Origin: VAZQ01 sp036522235
GTDB lineage: Bacteria > Pseudomonadota > Alphaproteobacteria > Rhizobiales > Xanthobacteraceae
Assembly: GCA_036522235.1 (NCBI GenBank)
Contig: DATDGG010000366.1
Location: 1 to 10,767, forward strand
Direction: 5' to 3'
DNA: 10,767 nucleotides
Made by a program: the position numbers and the translations under genes. The notes under the pieces were generated by a model. The model saw only the letters and a list, made by a program, of their open reading frames with translations, searched no databases and was not told where the DNA came from. This document shows positions 7,121-10,767 of the stretch, one piece after another; positions within the stretch are counted from its first letter, which is position 1; every line of letters begins with the position of its first letter.

Positions 7121-7160
7121 GCCGCTTTGACGGAGGCGGCGCCGCTTTGACGGGGGGCGG
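7121..7160. repeat. 20-bp tandem direct repeat upstream of the methyltransferase
   Basis: GCCGCTTTGACGGAGGCGGC (7121-7140) is followed at once by GCCGCTTTGACGGGGGGCGG (7141-7160). The first 13 bases are identical and the G-rich ends differ at three positions. Each copy contains TTGACG, like a -35 box. It lies 33 nt before the GTG start, so it is either leader sequence or part of the promoter. Confidence 0.7.
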
Positions 7161-7192
7161 CCAAGACTAATCACGAAACGGGGGCGCGGAGC

Positions 7193-7840
7193 GTGACCTA
7201 CCAATGGGTGGATTTTGACCAAGCCGCAATTACGCGACAATACGACCGCATCGCTGGACTGATCCCATTCTTCGAATGGGTATTGTTCCTGCCTTGGGGC
7301 CTGCGCAAGGAAGCGGTCAGTCGGCTTGAGCTGCGGCGCGGGGACCGCGTTCTCGAAGTCGGATGCGGGACTGGCAGGAATTTTCCCTACCTGCACGAAG
7401 CCGTGGGCGACACCGGCCGCATCTACGGCGTCGACCTGTCGGCGGGCATGTTGCAGCGGGCCGCGACACTGTCCGATCGGCACGGCTGGAAGAATGTCAG
7501 CCTGACCGAGGCGGATGCCGCGGGCTTTAGCGTCGGCGAGCCGCTCGACGGCGTGCTGTTCAGCCTGTCTTGCAACACCATGCCGCAGCACATGGCGGTG
7601 CTGCGGCAGGCCTGGGCGCAGCTTCGTCCCGGCGGCCGTCTCACGATCATGGATGCCAAGCTGCCACCTGGCCTTGGCGGCAAGCTCGTCCTGCCGTTCA
7701 GCCTCTGGCTGATGCGGCGGACCATGCTGGGCAACCCGCTGGTGCGCCCCTGGGAGGATGTCCGCCAGCTCGCCGGCCACTTCGACTGGGAGGAATTCCT
7801 GTTCGGCTCCTATTACATCTGCCGCGCCGTCAAGCCTTAG
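7193..7840 (+). CDS. Class I SAM-dependent methyltransferase, substrate unknown
   Basis: A 215-residue Rossmann-fold methyltransferase of the UbiE or phospholipid-methyltransferase type. Motif I is VLEVGCGTG (53-61). The acidic residue ending strand 2, which binds the SAM ribose, is D81 in GVDLSAGML. A post-motif LRPGGRLTIMD lies at 144-154. The N-terminal stretch with QYDRIAGLIPFFEW (17-30) and the hydrophobic LVLPFSLWLM (165-174) suggest a lipophilic substrate or contact with the membrane, which is inference. The start is a GTG at 7193, with GGGGCG about 7 nt upstream, and gives a normal length and a family-like N-terminus. It follows hpnN by 233 bp with its own possible promoter, so co-transcription is uncertain. 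It is not HpnP, the hopanoid C2-methylase, which is a radical SAM enzyme. Family is firm, role unknown. Confidence 0.88.
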   Translation: MTYQWVDFDQAAITRQYDRIAGLIPFFEWVLFLPWGLRKEAVSRLELRRGDRVLEVGCGTGRNFPYLHEAVGDTGRIYGVDLSAGMLQRAATLSDRHGWKNVSLTEADAAGFSVGEPLDGVLFSLSCNTMPQHMAVLRQAWAQLRPGGRLTIMDAKLPPGLGGKLVLPFSLWLMRRTMLGNPLVRPWEDVRQLAGHFDWEEFLFGSYYICRAVKP

Positions 7841-7854
7841 CGCTTGCCCGGCCT

Positions 7855-7957
7855 GTAGCCCGCATCAGGGCGTTTACGCCCGTCTTCAATGGGCTATGGA
7901 GCGTAGCGCAATGCGGGAGCGGTGGTCCCGGATTGCGCTACGCTCCATCCGGGCTAC
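7855..7957. repeat. Extragenic palindromic (REP-like) repeat, copy A
   Basis: A long hairpin between the methyltransferase and the YciI-like gene. The outer arms are GTAGCCC (7855-7861) and GGGCTAC (7951-7957). The core is a perfect 17-bp inverted repeat, ATGGAGCGTAGCGCAAT (7896-7912) against 7932-7948. After one mismatch it continues with CGGGA (7914-7918) and TCCCG (7926-7930) around a 7-nt loop. Between outer and inner arms sits an extra module with its own small hairpin, GGGCG-TTTA-CGCCC (7868-7881), absent from copy B. The motifs look like the dispersed palindromes of Bradyrhizobium and relatives. It may stabilise or attenuate RNA between the genes. Confidence 0.85.
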
Positions 7958-7991
7958 GATTGCCCACAGGGAAGGAAGCCTGTGAGGAAAC

Positions 7992-8318
7992 ATGAGCGCA
8001 ACTGCCGGCGCGCGTCGGCGCGAGCAATGCTGGGTGATCCACAACGAGCCGGTCGATCCGCGTCCGGCCGCCGCGCCCAACCAGGACGAGCTCGCCGCCC
8101 GCCATCACGATTTCATCCATGACCTCGACGCCAAAGGGCTCCTGGTCGGCGCCGGGCCGTTTCTCGACGATACCGGCAATCGTTTCGGCACCGGCATGAT
8201 CATCTTTCGGGCTGCGACCCGCGGCGAGGCCGAGTTGATCGCCAATGCCGAGCCCTATATCGCGCACGGGGTGCGGCGCCTCAAGCTCGTGCCCTGGCAG
8301 CGCATCGCCGGACAATAG
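7992..8318 (+). CDS. YciI-like protein
   Basis: A 108-residue protein of the YciI superfamily (dimeric ferredoxin-like fold, distantly like muconolactone isomerase). The family signature is visible: a His-bearing helix before a conserved Gly and GP turn, here RHHDFIHDLDAKGLL then GAGPFLDD (residues 37-60). H38 or H39 with D46 is the likely polar pair. Next comes a GTGMIIFRA strand (67-74), then the typical helix and EPYIAHGV segment (87-94). The ATG at 7992 has an AGGA 3 nt upstream. The stop lies 13 nt before the alpha/beta hydrolase start, so the two are probably one transcript. YciI proteins have been linked to ring-opening, isomerisation and dehalogenation chemistry, but few have a proven reaction, and I cannot assign one here. 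Confidence 0.82.
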   Translation: MSATAGARRREQCWVIHNEPVDPRPAAAPNQDELAARHHDFIHDLDAKGLLVGAGPFLDDTGNRFGTGMIIFRAATRGEAELIANAEPYIAHGVRRLKLVPWQRIAGQ

Positions 8319-8331
8319 AAGGAAAGCGCCC

Positions 8332-9198
8332 ATGAACATCGCCGTCCGGACCGATGATCGCTTCGTCAAGGTCGATGGCCGCAACGTCCGCTACCTCGAA
8401 GAAGGCGCAGGCGTGCCGGCGATCCTGGTGCATGGGAGCTCGCTCGGCTCCTCGGCGGATGTGTTTCGCCGCAATCTGCGCGCGCTCGGGGCGCAAGGCA
8501 TCCGCGCGATCGCGGTCGACCTGCCGGGCTTCGGCAAGAGCGATGGGGCGGATGGGATGAGCGGCGCCGAGCGCAAGAATTTCCTGCTGCGCTTCATGGA
8601 TGCGCTCGGCCTTGAGCGCGCGGCGCTGATCGGCCATTCCGCGGCCGGCAATGCGGTGGTCAATCTCGCGCTCGCGCAGCCGCAGCGCATCTCGCATGTG
8701 ATGATTCTCGGTACCGGCAGCCTGTTGCCGCCGCTCGAGACCGCGGCCGGGGCGGTGGGCTCCCGCGGCGAAGCCGTCCAGGCCCGGCTCGAGGAGCGGA
8801 TGGTGCGGCAGGAACCGAGCCTCGAAGACACCCGCGCGCTGCTCGAGGCAAACCTGTTCCATCACGAGCTGATCACGCCAGACGAGCTGCAATTGCGGCA
8901 CCAGAACAGCATCGGCCGCTGCTTCGAACAGTTCGCGGCGCGCCACGCCGAGGGGCAGCAGGGCGGCGGCAAGAGCAAGGACGCCGTGCCGCTATGGCAG
9001 CGCCTCACCGAGCTCGAGATGCCGCTTCTCCTCATCTACGGCCGCGAGGACCGCGCCCGCGCGGCCGAGCGCGCCACGCTCCTGCATCAGCGCTGCCCAG
9101 AGCTCAATCTTCACTTCGCGGAAGGCTGCAAGCACCTGGTGCCCTGGGACGCCGCCGATTTGTTCCATTCCCTCGCGGTGCCGTTCCTGACGCGTTAG
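8332..9198 (+). CDS. Alpha/beta hydrolase, resembling meta-cleavage-product hydrolases
   Basis: A 288-residue cytoplasmic alpha/beta-fold hydrolase with no signal peptide. I start it at the ATG at 8332, which has AGGA 8 nt upstream. An in-frame ATG at 8245 lies inside the preceding gene and would add 29 residues unrelated to the fold. The oxyanion loop is HGSS (34-37). The nucleophile elbow is GHSAAG (101-106) with S103. D240 (YGREDR) and H268 (CKHLVPWD) complete the Ser-Asp-His triad. DLPGFGKSD (63-71) is typical of the BphD/MhpC, epoxide hydrolase and haloperoxidase branch, and the cap domain lies about 132-225. The family includes C-C bond hydrolases of aromatic breakdown as well as esterases, so the substrate is open. 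It is the second gene of a two-gene unit with the YciI-like gene and is convergent with the glutamine-synthetase-like gene. Confidence 0.9.
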   Translation: MNIAVRTDDRFVKVDGRNVRYLEEGAGVPAILVHGSSLGSSADVFRRNLRALGAQGIRAIAVDLPGFGKSDGADGMSGAERKNFLLRFMDALGLERAALIGHSAAGNAVVNLALAQPQRISHVMILGTGSLLPPLETAAGAVGSRGEAVQARLEERMVRQEPSLEDTRALLEANLFHHELITPDELQLRHQNSIGRCFEQFAARHAEGQQGGGKSKDAVPLWQRLTELEMPLLLIYGREDRARAAERATLLHQRCPELNLHFAEGCKHLVPWDAADLFHSLAVPFLTR

Positions 9199-9202
9199 TC
9201 TA

Positions 9203-9274
9203 GTAGCCCGCATGAAGCGAAGCGCAATGCGGGAGCGGCGTTCCCGGATTACGCTTTCGCTCCATCCGGGCTAC
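9203..9274. repeat. Extragenic palindromic (REP-like) repeat, copy B
   Basis: A second copy of the palindrome at 7855-7957, same orientation, 72 bp. Outer arms are GTAGCCCG (9203-9210) and CGGGCTAC (9267-9274). The inner stem pairs AGCGAAGCGCAATGCGGGA with the opposite arm ending in CTTTCGCT, with two mismatches and one bulged base. It lies between the convergent stops of the hydrolase (9198) and the ligase (9279), so it could end or protect both transcripts. There is no T-run. Confidence 0.85.
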
Positions 9275-9278
9275 GAAG

Positions 9279-10745
9279 CTAGAACAACTCGAAATATTCC
9301 CGCTGCTCCCACTCGGTCACTTCCGCCTGGTAGCGGGCGATCTCGAATTCCTTGATGCGCAGATAGTAGTCGATGAAGCGCGCCCCGAAGCCCTCGCTGA
9401 AACACGTGTCCTGGCGCAGCGCCGTGAGCGCCTCTTCGAGGCTCCTGGGCAGGAACGGCGCCGCCGTCTCATAAGGCGTATCGGCGCACTGGCCGGGGTC
9501 GAGCTTGCGGGCGATGCCGTCGAGGCCGGCCACGATCTGCGCGGCCATGTAGAGATACGGATTGGCCGCGGGCTCGCCGAGGCGGTTCTCGAGCCTTGTC
9601 GCGGCGTCGCCGGCACCCCCGAGCGCGCGCACCATGACGCCGCGATTGTCGTGCCCCCAGATGGCACGATCGGGCGCGAGCGAATAGGAACGGTAGCGCT
9701 TGTAGCCGTTGATCGTCGGCGTGGTGAAGGCCGCCGCCGCGCGCGCATGCTCGATGAGTCCCGCGAGATAAGCGCTGCCGATCGGCGACAGCCACTGCCC
9801 GTCCGCCGCCGGCATGAAGACATTGGCGCCGCTTTGGCGATCGGCAAGCGACTGGTGCAGATGCCAGCCCGACGGCAGCACATTGGGCAGAAGCGGGCGG
9901 CACATGAAGGTCGCGTGATGGCCGAGGCGGCGGCAGATCTGCTTCACGGCGCTGCGGAACAGCATCATCGTGTCGGCCGCAGCGAGCCCGATCTGCGGGT
10001 GAAAAGTGAACTCGCATTGGCTCGGCCCGAGCTCGATCTCGACCGAGCGCAGCGGCAGGCCGAGCGCCACCACGTCGCGGCGCACGGTCTCCAAGATGGG
10101 CTCGATCTGGTCGAAGCGGGTCTCGGTCAGTAACGCATAGCCCGGCGAGATGAAGCTCACCTGCGGGGCCGCGGGCGGCCAAGTCGCGTGCTCCGGCGCC
10201 ACACGCGAATCGTCGAGCTTGAAGACGTGGAACTCGACCTCGAGGCCGGCCTTGAAGTCGAAGCCCGCGTCGCGCAGCCGCTGCAGCACCTGGCCATAGA
10301 GATGACGCGTCGCAAACGGCACCGGCCTGCCGTCGGCGAAATGGAGATCGCACAACAGCCAGCCGGTCTGCGGCGCCCAAGGCAGCACGCGAAAGCTCAG
10401 CGGGTCGGGAATCATGAGGAGATCGCCGCCGCCTTCCATCTCCGCCATGCCGAAGCCGCCGCCGGCGGTGAACACCGGAAACACGGTCTTGTGCGAGGTG
10501 TCCTTGGCGAGCAGCGTCGAGGTGATCGAGCACCCATTGCGCATGACACGCGCCGCGTCGGCCGCCATCACAGTCTTGCCGCGCAGGATGCCGTGCTGGT
10601 CGGGAAACGACAGACGCACGACCTCAAGCGCGCGCGCGGCGATCTCCTTGTCGATCCGCCCGGCGGCTTCGACCTGCTCGCCGCTCCACAGCCGGTGGCG
10701 CTCGACGAAATCGAGTGCCGCTTCCGGCCCCTGCCCTAATGCCAT
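9279..10745 (-). CDS. Glutamine-synthetase-family gamma-glutamyl ligase (not GlnA)
   Basis: A complete 488-residue protein of the glutamine synthetase fold. Metal-binding residues are E169 and E171 (GLEVEF), E238 and E245 (EIELGPSQCEF), H295 (GWHLHQSL) and E386 (RLENR). Substrate and ATP arginines are visible at R360, R384 and R388, with NGYKRYRSYSLAP at 346-358 and WGHDNR at 363-368. This fits an ATP-dependent enzyme joining glutamate, or a similar acid, to an amine. It differs from GlnA: the FDGSSI loop with its catalytic Asp is replaced by GCSITSTLLAKDTSHK (71-86), and the NLYDLPPEE adenylation site is missing, so control by GlnE is unlikely. Relatives include PuuA-type ligases and gamma-glutamylation enzymes of amine breakdown, but the substrate is unknown. 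The ATG at 10745 has a strong GGGGAGG 6 nt upstream. The gene is convergent with the hydrolase. Confidence 0.9.
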   Translation of the reverse strand: MALGQGPEAALDFVERHRLWSGEQVEAAGRIDKEIAARALEVVRLSFPDQHGILRGKTVMAADAARVMRNGCSITSTLLAKDTSHKTVFPVFTAGGGFGMAEMEGGGDLLMIPDPLSFRVLPWAPQTGWLLCDLHFADGRPVPFATRHLYGQVLQRLRDAGFDFKAGLEVEFHVFKLDDSRVAPEHATWPPAAPQVSFISPGYALLTETRFDQIEPILETVRRDVVALGLPLRSVEIELGPSQCEFTFHPQIGLAAADTMMLFRSAVKQICRRLGHHATFMCRPLLPNVLPSGWHLHQSLADRQSGANVFMPAADGQWLSPIGSAYLAGLIEHARAAAAFTTPTINGYKRYRSYSLAPDRAIWGHDNRGVMVRALGGAGDAATRLENRLGEPAANPYLYMAAQIVAGLDGIARKLDPGQCADTPYETAAPFLPRSLEEALTALRQDTCFSEGFGARFIDYYLRIKEFEIARYQAEVTEWEQREYFELF

Positions 10746-10750
10746 AAAAT

Positions 10751-10767
10751 GCCTCCCCGGCGGAGGC
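10751..10767 (-). promoter_or_regulatory. Hairpin covering the ligase gene's ribosome binding site
   Basis: On the transcribed strand, GCCTCC (10767-10762) is complementary to GGAGGC (10756-10751), with GCCGG between as a 5-nt loop. The downstream arm contains most of the Shine-Dalgarno sequence GGGGAGG that serves the ATG at 10745. If it folds, it would hide the site from the ribosome. The window ends at the outer edge of the stem, so it may be longer. Confidence 0.5.

Noticed and set aside
7031..7780. 249-codon minus-strand frame over the methyltransferase and its upstream region
   Set aside because: It is antisense to a clear methyltransferase, has no family resemblance, and its upstream part covers the promoter-like region and repeats.

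Overview
The window reads as chromosomal DNA of a GC-rich alphaproteobacterium. The hopanoid genes, the protein sequences and the palindromic repeats between genes all look like Bradyrhizobium, Rhodopseudomonas or a related Hyphomicrobiales lineage. That placement rests on recognition, since no search could be run.

Left half (1-6959): part of a hopanoid locus. On the minus strand, in transcription order, lie dxs (4121-2184), ispH (2076-1117) and hpnH (1030-1, cut off by the window start). Dxs and IspH are the first and last enzymes of the MEP pathway, which makes the C5 isoprenoid units. HpnH adds an adenosyl group to diploptene, the first step of the extended hopanoid side chain. Divergent from dxs is hpnN (4368-6959), an RND-family inner-membrane protein that moves hopanoids towards the outer membrane. 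Precursor supply, side-chain synthesis and export therefore sit around one 246-bp divergent intergenic region (4122-4367).

Right half (7193-10745): a methyltransferase of unknown substrate; a two-gene unit of a YciI-like protein and an alpha/beta hydrolase; and, convergent with it, a glutamine-synthetase-family ligase that lacks the GlnA adenylation motif. None of these has an obvious tie to hopanoids. The YciI-hydrolase pair is bracketed by two copies, in the same orientation, of an extragenic palindromic repeat (7855-7957 and 9203-9274).

The spaces between genes hold more structure than usual: five tandem 14-bp units centred on GATC between ispH and hpnH, a triple GTTGCC-type repeat between dxs and ispH, two overlapping and mutually exclusive GC-rich hairpins upstream of hpnN, a 20-bp direct repeat upstream of the methyltransferase, and a hairpin that would cover the ribosome binding site of the ligase gene. 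I saw no tRNA, rRNA, CRISPR array, transposase or phage gene. I found no convincing undescribed multi-gene system. The best candidates for a second look are the repeats and the uncharacterised YciI, hydrolase and ligase genes.
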